Under the pieces are notes generated by a model, which was given only the letters and a program-made list of their open reading frames with translations, ran no database searches and had not been told where the DNA came from. Both the position numbers and the translations under genes were made by a program. Positions 1-9,548 of a stretch of DNA of 64,000 nt are shown piece after piece; positions within the stretch are counted from its first letter, which is position 1, and every line of letters starts with the position of its first letter. Location: positions 382,553 to 446,552 of the forward strand of contig NZ_QNRH01000003.1 in assembly GCF_003314995.1 (NCBI RefSeq), given 5' to 3'. Source of the stretch: Pseudochrobactrum asaccharolyticum. GTDB taxonomy: Bacteria; Pseudomonadota; Alphaproteobacteria; Rhizobiales; Rhizobiaceae.

Positions 1-1193
1 ATTATCCGGTGGCGATCGGCGGGCCGGTAACAAAAATCGTGGATGATCTGATCACTCGTTTTGAAGGGCAAAATCCGGAGATCAAGGTCAAGCCGATTTA
101 TTCCGGCACCTACCCTGAAACACTGAGCAAGTCGCTCACAGCCTTCAAGTCCGGTCAAGCGCCGGAAGTGGCGGTGATGCTCTCGACAGATATGTTTACG
201 CTGATCGAAGAAGACGCCATTATTCCATATGAAGATCTGGCAAAAACCGATGATGACAAAGCATGGCTTGCAGGTTTTTCGCCGGTTTTCATGATAAACA
301 GCAAGAGTGAAGATAAAACATGGGGCGTGCCTTTCCAGCGTGGCACCACAGTTTTCTTCTGGAACAAAGATGCTTTCAAGGAAGTTGGACTTGATCCGGA
401 AAAAGGCCCGCAGGACTGGTCAGAGGTGGTTGATTTTGCAACTAAACTGACCAAACGTTCCGGTAGCGGTAATGTTGAACGCTGGGGCATGCAGGTGCCG
501 TCATCGCTCACATCTTATTGGCTGTTGCAGGGTTATGTTGCGCAAAACGGCGGCAAGATTGCTGAGCCGGACGGTAAAAAAACCTACTTCAATTCGTCTG
601 AAGTTGTTGAAGCCATGCAATATTGGGTCGATCTGGCACACAAACACAAAGTAATGAAGCCGGGCGTGATCGAATGGGCGACCAATCCGAAGGATTTCTT
701 CGAGGGGCGTGCAGCCATGATCACCACCACCAGCGGCAACCTGACCAATGTAAAAAACAATGCGCCTTTCCCGTTCGGCGTGCAGATTTTGCCAAAGAAC
801 AAGGCCTATGGCGCCCCGACAAGTGGTGGCAATGCTTATATTTTCAATGTTGAAGATGATGCAAAGCAGCAGGCAGCCTTTAAATTTGTAAAATGGCTGT
901 CTTCGGCAGATCAGGCTGCCGAGTGGAGCATCAAAACCGGCTATATCGCTGCGCGCGATGATGCATGGGAAACCGAAGCGATGAAGAAATATGTTGCCGA
1001 ATTCCCGGGTGCAAAAGTCCCGCATGACCAGATTCAATATATGGTGCCGGAACTTTCAACCTATGAAAATCAGCGGGTTGCCCGTGTGATTGATGACGCG
1101 ATTGAAGCGGCGTTGACCGGCAATAAGAGCGTTGAAAAAGCGCTGGAAGATGCTCAGACCGAAGCCGAGCGCATTCTCAAGCCTTATCAGTAA
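1..1193 (+). CDS. ABC transporter sugar/glycerol-phosphate-binding protein, 5' partial
   Basis: Periplasmic solute-binding protein of a carbohydrate ABC importer, most like UgpB (sn-glycerol-3-phosphate) in sequence. The open frame runs in from before the window (codons in frame from base 3 read Y-P-V-A-I-G-G), so the GTG at 9 is not the true start; the signal peptide and a few dozen N-terminal residues are missing. Visible features are an extended family 1 binding-protein fold: the region GTYPETLSKSL near residue 36, a central GVPFQRGT segment, and a C-terminal helix ending at LKPYQ. It is followed by a strong stem-loop and two permease genes in the same direction, so it is the first gene of a UgpB-A-E type operon. 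Substrate is inferred from family resemblance only; no ATPase gene lies immediately downstream. Confidence 0.88.
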   Translation, partial: YPVAIGGPVTKIVDDLITRFEGQNPEIKVKPIYSGTYPETLSKSLTAFKSGQAPEVAVMLSTDMFTLIEEDAIIPYEDLAKTDDDKAWLAGFSPVFMINSKSEDKTWGVPFQRGTTVFFWNKDAFKEVGLDPEKGPQDWSEVVDFATKLTKRSGSGNVERWGMQVPSSLTSYWLLQGYVAQNGGKIAEPDGKKTYFNSSEVVEAMQYWVDLAHKHKVMKPGVIEWATNPKDFFEGRAAMITTTSGNLTNVKNNAPFPFGVQILPKNKAYGAPTSGGNAYIFNVEDDAKQQAAFKFVKWLSSADQAAEWSIKTGYIAARDDAWETEAMKKYVAEFPGAKVPHDQIQYMVPELSTYENQRVARVIDDAIEAALTGNKSVEKALEDAQTEAERILKPYQ

Positions 1194-1208
1194 GTCTTAA
1201 AGTAATTC

Positions 1209-1239
1209 AGCTGTGCATGACGGGAGGTCATGCACAGCT
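1209..1239 (+). other. Intercistronic stem-loop after binding-protein gene
   Basis: Thirteen-base perfect inverted repeat (AGCTGTGCATGAC and its complement) around a five-base loop, 16 bases after the stop of the binding-protein gene. No run of T follows on the + strand, so it is not a standard Rho-independent terminator. By analogy with malE-malF it probably protects the 3' end of the binding-protein mRNA and lowers expression of the permeases. Confidence 0.75.
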
Positions 1240-1316
1240 CATTCCATCAATAAAGTAATGCAGTGCAGCGCGAATAAATTCCGAGCGCACTGATATAAAA
1301 GGCTGGAGGGGCTCGC

Positions 1317-2192
1317 GTGACTCAGGCGAAAAACCAGATAACACCTTGGCTGTTGCTTTTGCCGGCCACAGTTTTGCTGGCAGTGTTTACGCATATTCCT
1401 GCGGTGATGACATTCATCAACAGCTTCTATCAGACGCCGCGCGGCAAGCGTCCGCCGCAATTTGTCGGGACAGATCATTATACAACAATGATCAATGATC
1501 CGGTGTTTTGGGCAGCTCTGAAGAATAATGCGATTTATGCGCTCGGCACCGTGCCTGCCTCGATCGCGCTGGCAATGCTGATGGCGATTATCGTCAACTC
1601 ATCCATTCGCGGTCGCTCGCTGATGCGGATGTCTTTCTTCTTGCCAACCGTCTTGCCGATGATCGCGGTCGCTAATATCTGGCTGTTTTTCTACACGCCG
1701 GGTTATGGCCTGATTGATCAGTTTCTCGGACTGTTCGGCTTTCATGAAACGAACTGGCTGGGCAATCCTGATACTGTGCTTGGCAGCCTGATGGCGCTGG
1801 CAATCTGGAAAGAAGCTGGTTTCTTCATGATTTTTTATCTGGCTGCTTTGCAGCAGATCAGTCCCAGCTTGTCGGAGGCGGCAGCACTGGAGGGCACAGG
1901 GCGTTGGTACTTCTTCCGTCGCGTAACATTTCCGCTGCTGATGCCAACCACATTGTTTGTGCTGATTAATGCGGTGATTAATGCCTTCCGTCTGATTGAT
2001 CATGTGATCGTCATGACGCGTGGCGGGCCGGATAATGCCAGTACATTGCTGCTTTACTACGTTTACAATGTTGCTTTCCGTTTCTGGGATACGGCCTATG
2101 CATCGGCTTTGACTGTTGTGCTGTTGCTGGCGCTGGCTCTCATCGCTTTCGTCCAGTTCGGAATTCTTGATCGCAAGGTGCATTACAAATGA
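1317..2192 (+). CDS. ABC sugar permease, UgpA-like (MalF family)
   Basis: Inner-membrane permease of the carbohydrate importer whose binding protein lies just upstream. 291 residues with about six hydrophobic segments; the first spans residues 10-30. The cytoplasmic coupling (EAA) loop is visible as EAAALEGTGRWYFF near residue 187, followed by FPLLMP. The GTG start is supported by GGAGGGG six bases upstream. The gene overlaps the next permease by four bases (ATGA), showing translational coupling. The two permeases should form a heterodimer. The ATPase partner is not adjacent and may lie upstream of the window or be shared. Confidence 0.9.
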   Translation: MTQAKNQITPWLLLLPATVLLAVFTHIPAVMTFINSFYQTPRGKRPPQFVGTDHYTTMINDPVFWAALKNNAIYALGTVPASIALAMLMAIIVNSSIRGRSLMRMSFFLPTVLPMIAVANIWLFFYTPGYGLIDQFLGLFGFHETNWLGNPDTVLGSLMALAIWKEAGFFMIFYLAALQQISPSLSEAAALEGTGRWYFFRRVTFPLLMPTTLFVLINAVINAFRLIDHVIVMTRGGPDNASTLLLYYVYNVAFRFWDTAYASALTVVLLLALALIAFVQFGILDRKVHYK

Positions 2193-3031
2193 GTGCAATG
2201 ACATTACCGCATCAGCCGCGTGAGTTCTCTTTCTGGCGTGCTATTGAGACTTTCGGCTGTTATCTGCTTGGCTTCTTATGGATTTTGCCATTGCTCTATG
2301 CCGTTTGGATGGCCTTTCATCCACCGGAATATGAGGCACGTTTTGATCTGCTTGCCCCGCTGACACTGGAAAATTTCACCAATGCGTGGAATGCCGCTCC
2401 TTTCGGGCGCTACTTTTTCAATACGTTCCTGCTGATCAGCACAATTCTGATTAGCCAGTTTATTATCTGTACACTCGCAGCCTATGCTTTTGCCCGTTAT
2501 GAGTTTCGCGGCAAGACCATTGTTTTCATGCTGGTGCTGGTACAATTGATGATTATGCCGGAAGTGCTGCTGGTTGAGAATTACCGCACTATTGCTAAGC
2601 TCGGTCTGGTTGATACAGTTGTAGCGATGGGGCTGCCTTATATGGCATCAGCCTTTGGTATTTTTCTGCTGCGTCAGACATTCCTAACCGTGCCTAAAGA
2701 GCTGGATGATGCAGCGCGTGTGGAAGGCGCAGGGGCGCTCACTACTTTGCTCAAAGTCTATGTACCTTTGGCCAAGCCGATCTATGTGGCCTACGGGCTG
2801 GTATCCGTGAGCTACCACTGGAACAATCTGCTCTGGCCACTGGTGATTACCAATTCGGTATCAACACGTCCGCTGACAGTTGGTTTGCAGGTGTTCTCTT
2901 CACCGGATCAGGGGGTGCAATGGAGCATTATCTCTGCGGCAGCCTTGATGACCTCAGCACCGCTTCTGATCGGCTTCCTGTTGTTCCAGCGTCAGTTTGT
3001 ACAAAGCTTTATGCGCGCAGGGATCAAGTGA
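2189..3031 (+). CDS. ABC sugar permease, UgpE-like (MalG family)
   Basis: Second inner-membrane permease of the carbohydrate importer. 280 residues, about six membrane segments, with the EAA-type loop DDAARVEGAGALTT near residue 172. The conserved MalG-type C-terminus FVQSFMRAGIK is present. Start ATG 2189 overlaps the stop of the UgpA-like gene and has AAGGTG about seven bases upstream. It is the last gene of the unit; a stem-loop at 3104-3136 lies between it and the convergent ATPase gene. Confidence 0.9.
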   Translation: MSAMTLPHQPREFSFWRAIETFGCYLLGFLWILPLLYAVWMAFHPPEYEARFDLLAPLTLENFTNAWNAAPFGRYFFNTFLLISTILISQFIICTLAAYAFARYEFRGKTIVFMLVLVQLMIMPEVLLVENYRTIAKLGLVDTVVAMGLPYMASAFGIFLLRQTFLTVPKELDDAARVEGAGALTTLLKVYVPLAKPIYVAYGLVSVSYHWNNLLWPLVITNSVSTRPLTVGLQVFSSPDQGVQWSIISAAALMTSAPLLIGFLLFQRQFVQSFMRAGIK

Positions 3032-3103
3032 AAACCATACTTTATAATCGGTAGTACGCTGATAAGAAAAGCACATATCACAAATAAATAATGATGCACT
3101 TTG

Positions 3104-3136
3104 AGAGAGGCAAAACGGATGTCGTAATGCCTCTCT
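3104..3136. terminator. Probable bidirectional terminator between convergent genes
   Basis: Nine-base inverted repeat AGAGAGGCA / TGCCTCTCT with a 15-base loop, followed on the + strand by a short ACATTTT stretch. It lies in the 190-base gap between two convergent transcription units. The T-tract is weak, so strength is uncertain. Confidence 0.5.
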
Positions 3137-3224
3137 ACATTTTAAAACTAAACGCTTGCCCGAACATATTTTTGAGCCCACGGCTAAACCAAAAATCCGC
3201 CTTGGAATCAGATAAAAATTAAAT

Positions 3225-5057
3225 TTACTGGACCTGCATCACAAAATGGCCGGTTGTGATTTCTGAATATTGGCGTTCAGGCACTGCATATCCGACAGGA
3301 CGGATCGGGCTTCGTAATTCTTCCGTTTGCAACTGACGCTTCATATGACGTCTGGCCGGATCAAGTACCGGTACTGCGGCCATCAGCTTGCGGGTATAGG
3401 GATGTTGCGGGTTTTCAAAGACAGCTGATCGCGGGCCGATTTCAACAATTTCACCCAGATACATCACAGCGACACGATGGCTGACGCGCTCAACCACGGC
3501 CATATCATGACTGATAAACAGATAAGACAGACCAAGACTTTCCTGCAAATCCATCATCAGATTACAGACCTGTGCTTTGATTGAAACGTCAAGCGCAGAG
3601 ACAGCCTCGTCAGCAACAATGACTTTCGGATCAAGTGCCAAGGCGCGGGCAATGGCAATACGCTGACGCTGACCTCCGGAAAACTCATGCGGATAGCGCT
3701 TCATAATATCAGCGGAAAGGCCGACACGTTCCAGCAGTGCCGCTGCTTTTTCCTGAGCTGCGGATTTACTGAGCAAGCCACGCTGAATAAGAGGTTCTGC
3801 AATCGCATTGCCGACACTCATACGCGGGTTGAGAGACGCAAACGGATCCTGAAAAATCATCTGCACATTGCGGCGTGCCAAACGCAGTTTTTCAGCATTC
3901 AGGTTCAAAAGATCTTCATCTTTGAGCAGGATTTCGCCGGAGGTTGCATTGGCAAGCCGCATGATTGTGCGGCCGATTGAAGACTTCCCGCAACCGGATT
4001 CCCCCACCAAAGCCAGTGTTTCACCGGGAAAAAGCTGGAAGGAAACATTTTCAACCGCATGCACTGCACCGGTTGCTTTACCCAACAACCCGCCGGTCAC
4101 ATGATAGCGTGTCGTGAGATTGCGGATATCCAGAATTGGTTTTTGCATATCCACCTGTCTGCTAACCGGCACGGGCTCGTGTTTTTCGCCGGTGGCCATA
4201 TCAATTACAGGGAAAGGCAAAGGTTCCGCAATACCGTTCATTGACCCCAGATGCGGCACGGCTGATAGCAAGGCGCGTGTATAGGGATGAGCAGCATGCC
4301 GGAACAGATCGGCGGTTGCACCATTCTCAACCATTTCCCCGCGATACATGACGACTGTGCGGTCAGCGGTTTCTGCAACCACGCCCATATCATGGGTGAT
4401 GAATAGGACGGAAGTTCCTTCTTCCTCCTGCAGGGTTTTAATAAGGTCAAGAATTTGCGCCTGAATGGTCACATCAAGCGCTGTTGTCGGCTCATCGGCA
4501 ATCAGGAGTTTCGGGCGGCTGGCAAGCGCCATGGCAATCATGACACGCTGGCGCATGCCGCCGGAAAACTGGTGCGGATAATCGGAAAAGCGTGACGCTG
4601 CATTGGGAATACGCACTTTATCCAGCAGGCGCAGTGTCTCGGCTTTTGCGGCTCTCGCATCAATGTCGCCGTGACAGGTCAAAGCCTCGGCAATCTGGCG
4701 GCCAATAGTAAAAACCGGATTGAGCGAAGTCATCGGCTCCTGAAAGATCATCGCCATTTCACGTCCGCGCAGATTACGCATCTGATGCTCTTTAAGAGAC
4801 AAAAGATTTTGCCCGTTGAGGAATATCTCACCGGAAATACGTGCGGTTTGGCTATCCAGAAGCCCCATGATTGACAGTGAGGTGACGCTTTTACCGGAGC
4901 CGGATTCACCGACAATGGCAACTGTTTCACCGGCATTCACATCAAAGGAAACACCTTTGACAACCGGATTCCAAAGCCCGCCATTATGAAAGGCTGTTGT
5001 CAGGTTGCGGACGGACAGAACCGGCGATGTGACTGGCTTCTGATCTGGCAGGGACAT
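3225..5057 (-). CDS. Peptide ABC transporter ATPase, two fused nucleotide-binding domains (DppD-DppF/GsiA type)
   Basis: Cytoplasmic ATP-hydrolysing subunit of an oligopeptide/nickel-type importer. 610 residues hold two complete ABC cassettes: Walker A GESGSGKS at residues 50-57 and a second GESGCGKSS near residue 353, signatures FSGGMRQRV and FSGGQRQRI, and two Walker B motifs ([24 protein letters not shown]). In the second one the canonical P of DEP is replaced (DEAVSALD), which is common in DppF-like domains. Each half carries the Dpp/Opp C-terminal extension with HPYTR. It is the third gene of a leftward unit after the ROK regulator and the M81 peptidase; the binding protein and permeases it should serve are on the other side of the regulator at 7897-11338. 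Confidence 0.93.
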   Translation of the reverse strand: MSLPDQKPVTSPVLSVRNLTTAFHNGGLWNPVVKGVSFDVNAGETVAIVGESGSGKSVTSLSIMGLLDSQTARISGEIFLNGQNLLSLKEHQMRNLRGREMAMIFQEPMTSLNPVFTIGRQIAEALTCHGDIDARAAKAETLRLLDKVRIPNAASRFSDYPHQFSGGMRQRVMIAMALASRPKLLIADEPTTALDVTIQAQILDLIKTLQEEEGTSVLFITHDMGVVAETADRTVVMYRGEMVENGATADLFRHAAHPYTRALLSAVPHLGSMNGIAEPLPFPVIDMATGEKHEPVPVSRQVDMQKPILDIRNLTTRYHVTGGLLGKATGAVHAVENVSFQLFPGETLALVGESGCGKSSIGRTIMRLANATSGEILLKDEDLLNLNAEKLRLARRNVQMIFQDPFASLNPRMSVGNAIAEPLIQRGLLSKSAAQEKAAALLERVGLSADIMKRYPHEFSGGQRQRIAIARALALDPKVIVADEAVSALDVSIKAQVCNLMMDLQESLGLSYLFISHDMAVVERVSHRVAVMYLGEIVEIGPRSAVFENPQHPYTRKLMAAVPVLDPARRHMKRQLQTEELRSPIRPVGYAVPERQYSEITTGHFVMQVQ

Positions 5058-5098
5058 GACCGGCGCCTCCTCAAGCGGATATCATTTGGGCTATTATA

Positions 5099-5136
5099 CA
5101 AAGCGCTGCTGTTTCCTCTTAAGCAGAAGCGCTTTG
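5099..5136 (-). other. Intercistronic stem-loop between M81 peptidase and ATPase genes
   Basis: Inverted repeat CAAAGCGCT / AGCGCTTTG, extended after one mismatch by CTG/CAG. It lies in the 90-base gap inside the leftward operon and has no clear U-tract in the transcribed direction. Likely an mRNA-processing or stabilising hairpin or a weak attenuator. Confidence 0.6.
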
Positions 5137-5146
5137 TTGGCAGGCG

Positions 5147-6592
5147 TTAAGTGGTTGCAGGATTGCGGGCTGATCCGATGGCAACAGGCTCGAAAGTGAA
5201 ATCACGATCAAACGGAAATGTCGGATGTGCTTTGCGCAAACGTGGCAGGCGTTCAACAAACTGATCAACGACACCTTGCGACAAGGCCATCAGATTTGGA
5301 TTGGCAATCGGGGCCAGTTCCGGTGACAAATAGCCGGATTTAACAACGACGATTTTCGCCTGCGCAGGATCAAGGCCGAGCAAAGTGAAATCTGCAATAT
5401 TGTGATACGGGCGGCGTTTGGCACATAAAACCAGATCAATGCCGCCGATACGCACTACTGCCTGACGATCCGCCGGTTTATCGGCATCTTGCAGACGGAC
5501 AATAGTGCCTTCTACTATAACCGGCTGGCTGCCTGCTGTGTCCAGTGTCGCGCCAATGGTTAGCTCAAAGCTTGTGCCTTCACCTGCCTCAAAACATTTT
5601 TCCAGTGCCGGAGCATCGGTAATACCGGCAAAAATCACGCCTTGCGCCTGCTGACTGATCAGTTCAGCCAGAACATCCGCGCGGTCACCAACGCCGCCGC
5701 CGGTCGGGTTGTCGCCGGATTCTGCGAGAATAACAGGCGCTGTTGTGCTGGCAATTGCACGGCTGACACAATCAGCAATCGTGCCGGTTTCGCAACCGAA
5801 GACAAAATCTTCACGGGCATCCCAATAAGCCTGTGCCAGCTTTTTAGCTTCGCGTTCAAGAACTGTACGATCTGTACCGGTAAGAATAGCGGCAGCGGTG
5901 GCACGTGGTTCATCCGCCCAGACATAGCCCACCATTAAAGACGCATCCCAGATGCCATCGATTGCATCAATGTCCGGCAGGCGAGCATAAAGACCTTTGG
6001 CTGGTTCATCTTCCGTTGAAGTTCGCTCCCCCGGCAACACAACCGGCACCGGAGCCCAGATCAGACTAGGCTGCACACCTGTTTCAAGGCTTTTTACCAG
6101 CATTGTGACCGAGCGGCGCATGGTTTCTTCAACATCAATATGCGGTGCTGTGCGATAGGTGGAAAACATATTCAGCGCATCAATAATCCGCTGGCTGACA
6201 TTGCCGTGCAGATCATAGCTGGCAGAGATAGGGCAATCATCACCGACAATCATACGGGCATTGCTGATCCAGTCACCTTCCGCATCTTCCATGCCTTCAA
6301 CAAACATGGCGCCATGCATGGCCAGATACAGACCATCAATCGGCAGAGCCGCTTTCAAGCGTTCAGAAAACTCTGCTTTAAAGGCCTCGTAGGCTGCACG
6401 GGAAACCGGTCCGCCAGGGATGGCACGGGCATGCAAGGTTGGCACAAATTCCGCATCATAATCTTTGAGAAAAGCGAAACGCGGTGCTTCAAGCAAGGCA
6501 TCACCGCGCAATACATCAAAATCTTTCTCTTGCGCGAGCACAGGATTATAGGTGCTGCATTCAGTATGAATTCCGCCTACGGCAATACGCAT
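5147..6592 (-). CDS. M81 family metallopeptidase (MlrC/microcystinase C-like)
   Basis: Cytoplasmic zinc-type metallohydrolase of the family founded by MlrC, which degrades linearised microcystin; most members act on unknown short peptides. 481 residues from ATG 6592, chosen over an in-frame TTG at 6604 because GAGG lies six bases upstream and the family starts M-R-I-A-V-G-G. The metal-binding elements DLHGN (near residue 140) and PHID (near residue 162) are visible, as is the N-terminal GGIHTECST motif. It sits between a ROK repressor and a peptide-transporter ATPase, which suggests that it cleaves what the transporter brings in. The real substrate cannot be read from sequence. Confidence 0.88.
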   Translation of the reverse strand: MRIAVGGIHTECSTYNPVLAQEKDFDVLRGDALLEAPRFAFLKDYDAEFVPTLHARAIPGGPVSRAAYEAFKAEFSERLKAALPIDGLYLAMHGAMFVEGMEDAEGDWISNARMIVGDDCPISASYDLHGNVSQRIIDALNMFSTYRTAPHIDVEETMRRSVTMLVKSLETGVQPSLIWAPVPVVLPGERTSTEDEPAKGLYARLPDIDAIDGIWDASLMVGYVWADEPRATAAAILTGTDRTVLEREAKKLAQAYWDAREDFVFGCETGTIADCVSRAIASTTAPVILAESGDNPTGGGVGDRADVLAELISQQAQGVIFAGITDAPALEKCFEAGEGTSFELTIGATLDTAGSQPVIVEGTIVRLQDADKPADRQAVVRIGGIDLVLCAKRRPYHNIADFTLLGLDPAQAKIVVVKSGYLSPELAPIANPNLMALSQGVVDQFVERLPRLRKAHPTFPFDRDFTFEPVAIGSARNPATT

Positions 6593-6624
6593 GAATAACC
6601 TCAATCAGATCGGGTTGGCACGGG

Positions 6625-7761
6625 TCAATAGGGCCCTGCGGGATTGACAAGAAAACGATGAGCAGCAATGGCTGCGGCACCGCGTGCCCAGACATTATGA
6701 TCAACGCGCAAAGTGCGGATATTGGTTTGCACCGCCTGTTGCGGTAGTACATTGGATTCAATGGCTTGACGCATCACAGTGCCGAACAGTCCGTCAAAAG
6801 CATGTTCATCATGGGTTACAAGAATCTGCCCCGGATCATTCAGCTGAATGATATGCGCGATTGCTAAACCCAAAGCTGAACCGGCGCGATGCAGAATACG
6901 GATGGCTGTGCTATTGCCGGTCGCAGCCTGAACTTCAATATCATCAAGTTGCTCGCAGACCATGCCCTCTGCACGAGCCGCTTCACGGATTGCATGCATG
7001 GATGACACGGTGTCTAAGCAACCGCGTTTCCCGCAACGGCATGGCAGCCCGCCTGGCTCAATCGTCAGATGGGCGATTTCACCGGCACCACCGTGATTAC
7101 CGCGATATAGCTGACCGTCGATAAAATGCGCACAACCGATACCGTCGCCAAAGGATACCAGACTGAAATTGGTCACTTCACGGGTTTCGCCAAACAGCTT
7201 CTCACTGACAGCAACGGCCTTGGCGTCATTCTCGATATAAACCGGCACTTCAACATGAGCCGCAACCATTTCAGCTAAAGGAACATTTTGCCAGCCAAGT
7301 AATGTGGACTGAATGCAATGACTTTGCGTTTCGTCAACAAAACCCGAAAGCGCAATGCCGATCCCTGCCAGTCGTTCTTTTGCTTCAAGATTGCTGGCAA
7401 GCAATTGTGCTACAGCTTTGGCAATGCTGGTGGCAATGGTTGCAGGATCGCGCGACAGTGGAATAGTCGCCTGCGCAATAATCGTTCCTCCAAGGTCGGT
7501 CAGCACCACAGGCGCAGGATCCTGCATCAATGATACACCCAGCGTTAAGGCGCAATTCGGGTGAATATCCAGCAGCAGCGACGGTCGGCCGGAGCCGTAA
7601 ACCGGCACAGTTTCCTGCAAAATACCGCGATCAATCAAATCACGCACCAAGCCGCTCATCGCCCCCTTGCTGACGCCAAGTATAGACATCAGTGCGCTGC
7701 GGCTGAGAGGGCCGGATTCACTGATGGCTCGGAGTATCTGACGCTGGGACGAAGAAAACAT
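6625..7761 (-). CDS. ROK family transcriptional repressor (NagC/XylR type)
   Basis: DNA-binding regulator with a sugar-kinase-like effector domain. 378 residues: N-terminal winged helix-turn-helix (residues 5-60, SRSALMSILGVSKGAMSGLVRDLI region), then the ROK fold with the zinc motif CRCGKRGCLDT near residue 246. A stop codon precedes the start in frame, so ATG 7761 is the first possible start; no clear ribosome binding site is seen. It is divergent from the peptide-binding-protein gene and heads the leftward unit containing M81 peptidase and ATPase, so it probably controls both arms from the 135-base spacer. The effector is likely a sugar or amino sugar, judging from the ROK kinase in the same locus. 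Confidence 0.9.
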   Translation of the reverse strand: MFSSSQRQILRAISESGPLSRSALMSILGVSKGAMSGLVRDLIDRGILQETVPVYGSGRPSLLLDIHPNCALTLGVSLMQDPAPVVLTDLGGTIIAQATIPLSRDPATIATSIAKAVAQLLASNLEAKERLAGIGIALSGFVDETQSHCIQSTLLGWQNVPLAEMVAAHVEVPVYIENDAKAVAVSEKLFGETREVTNFSLVSFGDGIGCAHFIDGQLYRGNHGGAGEIAHLTIEPGGLPCRCGKRGCLDTVSSMHAIREAARAEGMVCEQLDDIEVQAATGNSTAIRILHRAGSALGLAIAHIIQLNDPGQILVTHDEHAFDGLFGTVMRQAIESNVLPQQAVQTNIRTLRVDHNVWARGAAAIAAHRFLVNPAGPY

Positions 7762-7794
7762 TGGTTCAACATAGCAAGAGGAAAGACTTCTTGC

Positions 7795-7838
7795 TTGACA
7801 CTAAGTTCAATTAATGAACTAATCAATAGGGAATTAGT
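7795..7838 (+). promoter_or_regulatory. Putative promoter with overlapping ROK operator
   Basis: TTGACA at 7795-7800 and ACTAAT at 7818-7823 are separated by 17 bases and could be the -35 and -10 of the rightward operon. The spacer contains a dyad, AGTTCA at 7804-7809 and TGAACT at 7815-7820. A second dyad, ACTAAT (7818-7823) with ATTAGT (7833-7838), overlaps the -10. An operator here would block the promoter directly. Assignment to the neighbouring ROK protein is inference. Confidence 0.5.
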
Positions 7839-7896
7839 GCAAATTCGATCCAATTAAAAAACATTAGCGTGTTAAATAAGTAATAAGGGGTTACGC

Positions 7897-9468
7897 ATGA
7901 TGATGGGGCGAACATTCCAGAACCTGCACCAAAGTGCTGTAGGTGCCCGTAAATTTGTTATGGCCGGTGTGCTGCTCGCAAGCGCATCTTTGCTGTCATT
8001 TCAGAGCTATGCAGCGACACTGACCGTGATGCAGACCGAAGCGCCGCGCTCGATGGATCCGGGTGATCAGACCGCGACCTATACCGCAGCGGTACTTGAT
8101 CCTATTTATGAAGGCCTGTTGCGCCGCAGTGATACTGAGCCATATGCGCCGTCGCTTGCCACCGAATGGACAGGTGATGAAACAGGTCTGATCTGGACAT
8201 TTAAACTGCGCGAAGGTGTTAAGTTTCATGACGGCACGGCGTTTAATGCTGATGCTGTAGTGAAGAATTTCTCCCGTCATCTCGATACCAAGCGCGGCCT
8301 TGCAGCCAGCGGCCGCTTGCGTCTTATCCTTGATAAAGTTGAAGCTGTTGATGACAACACTGTCAAAATCACGCTTAAAAAACGCTATCCCGCGTTCCTG
8401 TCATTGCTGACAACCGCCTCCTGCTGGATGGTCAGCCCAACGGCTGATGAGGCCGGAACCATCGGTGCCAAAGCGGTCGGAACAGGACCATATCGCTTTG
8501 CAGAATATAAATCCGGCGAATATGTGCTGCAGGAAAAGAACCCTGATTATTGGGGTGGCAAAACCGATACTGTTGATCAGATCAAATGGACATGGACATC
8601 CGAACCGTCGGTCATGAGCATGGCTATTCAGACCGGGGATGCAGATATTGTCAGTCCTCTGCCTCCGGTTTTTGCCGCACAGCTTGGCAGCAGCGATGAG
8701 ATTAAAGTTGAAAGCTCTGACGGTGCTGCCGTTTTCTGGGTATCGCTTAATATCAAGATGAAGCCGCTGGACGATGTTCGTGTGCGTCAGGCACTGAACC
8801 TTGCAACAGATCGTGACGGCTTGGTGCGTGCGATTATGCAGGGCTATGCAACACCGGCAAATTCACCATTGCCGCCGGTTTTTGCCAATTACGACAAGTC
8901 TCTTCCAGCAGCAGCTTTTGACATCGACCAAGCGAAGAAGTTACTGGCTGAAGCCGGTTATCCTGATGGTTTCAGCATGTCGACCGCCGTTCAGGAACCG
9001 GAAGCCCGTATCGGTGAACTGTTACAGACGATGTGGGCGAAGATCGGTGTTAAACTTGATGTGCGCCGCATGGAAAGCGGCGTGTGGAGCAAGGCCGCCT
9101 TCGCCGATGCTGCAGGCAAAGAAGCTGACGGCATTGGTTCTGTGATTGCCTCATGGTCAACACTGATGAACGGCAATGACCAGCAGTTGCGCCCGCTCTA
9201 TTATTCCGCAAGTGCGGCACCGGCCGGTGCCAATCTCGGATTCTTCAGTGATACCAAGCTCGACAAATTGCTGGATGATGCCATTGACGTGCAGGATGAA
9301 GGCGAGCGCAGCAAGCTCTATAATGAAGCGCAAAAAGAGATCATCGATCAGGCACCGCATGTGTTGCTTTACACAACCAAAGATATCTATGCCCTGCGCA
9401 AAGGTATTGATCATGTCAGCGTCATTCCGGGCGGGCAGATCGTTGTGAAAAACGCCGTCAAAAACTGA
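7897..9468 (+). CDS. Peptide ABC transporter substrate-binding protein (DppA/OppA family)
   Basis: Periplasmic binding protein of family 5 (peptides, nickel, some oligosaccharides). 523 residues with a signal peptide of about 43 residues (positively charged start, hydrophobic VMAGVLLASASLLS, cleavage near SYAA). Family hallmarks are WTFKLREGVKFHDG near residue 108, AVGTGPYRF near residue 194 and a C-terminal PHVLLYTTKDIYAL segment. AAGGGG precedes ATG 7897. First gene of the rightward operon opposite the ROK repressor; a stem-loop separates it from the permease genes. Confidence 0.93.
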   Translation: MMMGRTFQNLHQSAVGARKFVMAGVLLASASLLSFQSYAATLTVMQTEAPRSMDPGDQTATYTAAVLDPIYEGLLRRSDTEPYAPSLATEWTGDETGLIWTFKLREGVKFHDGTAFNADAVVKNFSRHLDTKRGLAASGRLRLILDKVEAVDDNTVKITLKKRYPAFLSLLTTASCWMVSPTADEAGTIGAKAVGTGPYRFAEYKSGEYVLQEKNPDYWGGKTDTVDQIKWTWTSEPSVMSMAIQTGDADIVSPLPPVFAAQLGSSDEIKVESSDGAAVFWVSLNIKMKPLDDVRVRQALNLATDRDGLVRAIMQGYATPANSPLPPVFANYDKSLPAAAFDIDQAKKLLAEAGYPDGFSMSTAVQEPEARIGELLQTMWAKIGVKLDVRRMESGVWSKAAFADAAGKEADGIGSVIASWSTLMNGNDQQLRPLYYSASAAPAGANLGFFSDTKLDKLLDDAIDVQDEGERSKLYNEAQKEIIDQAPHVLLYTTKDIYALRKGIDHVSVIPGGQIVVKNAVKN

Positions 9469-9478
9469 TGACTTTATG

Positions 9479-9510
9479 GCGCTCATGATGTGCAAAGACA
9501 TCATGAGCGC
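9479..9510 (+). other. Intercistronic stem-loop after peptide-binding-protein gene
   Basis: Thirteen-base perfect inverted repeat GCGCTCATGATGT / ACATCATGAGCGC with a six-base loop, ten bases after the stop codon. A T-rich stretch (GATTTTCTTT) follows, so partial termination is possible. Same position relative to the binding-protein gene as the hairpins at 1209, 16459 and 48353. Confidence 0.75.
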
Positions 9511-9548
9511 TCTGTGATTTTCTTTATGCCATCCGGAACGGGATATGT

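Noticed and set aside
9-14. GTG at base 9 as the true start of the first gene
   Set aside because: The frame is open to the window edge and codes for family-like residues before the GTG; no signal peptide would be present otherwise.
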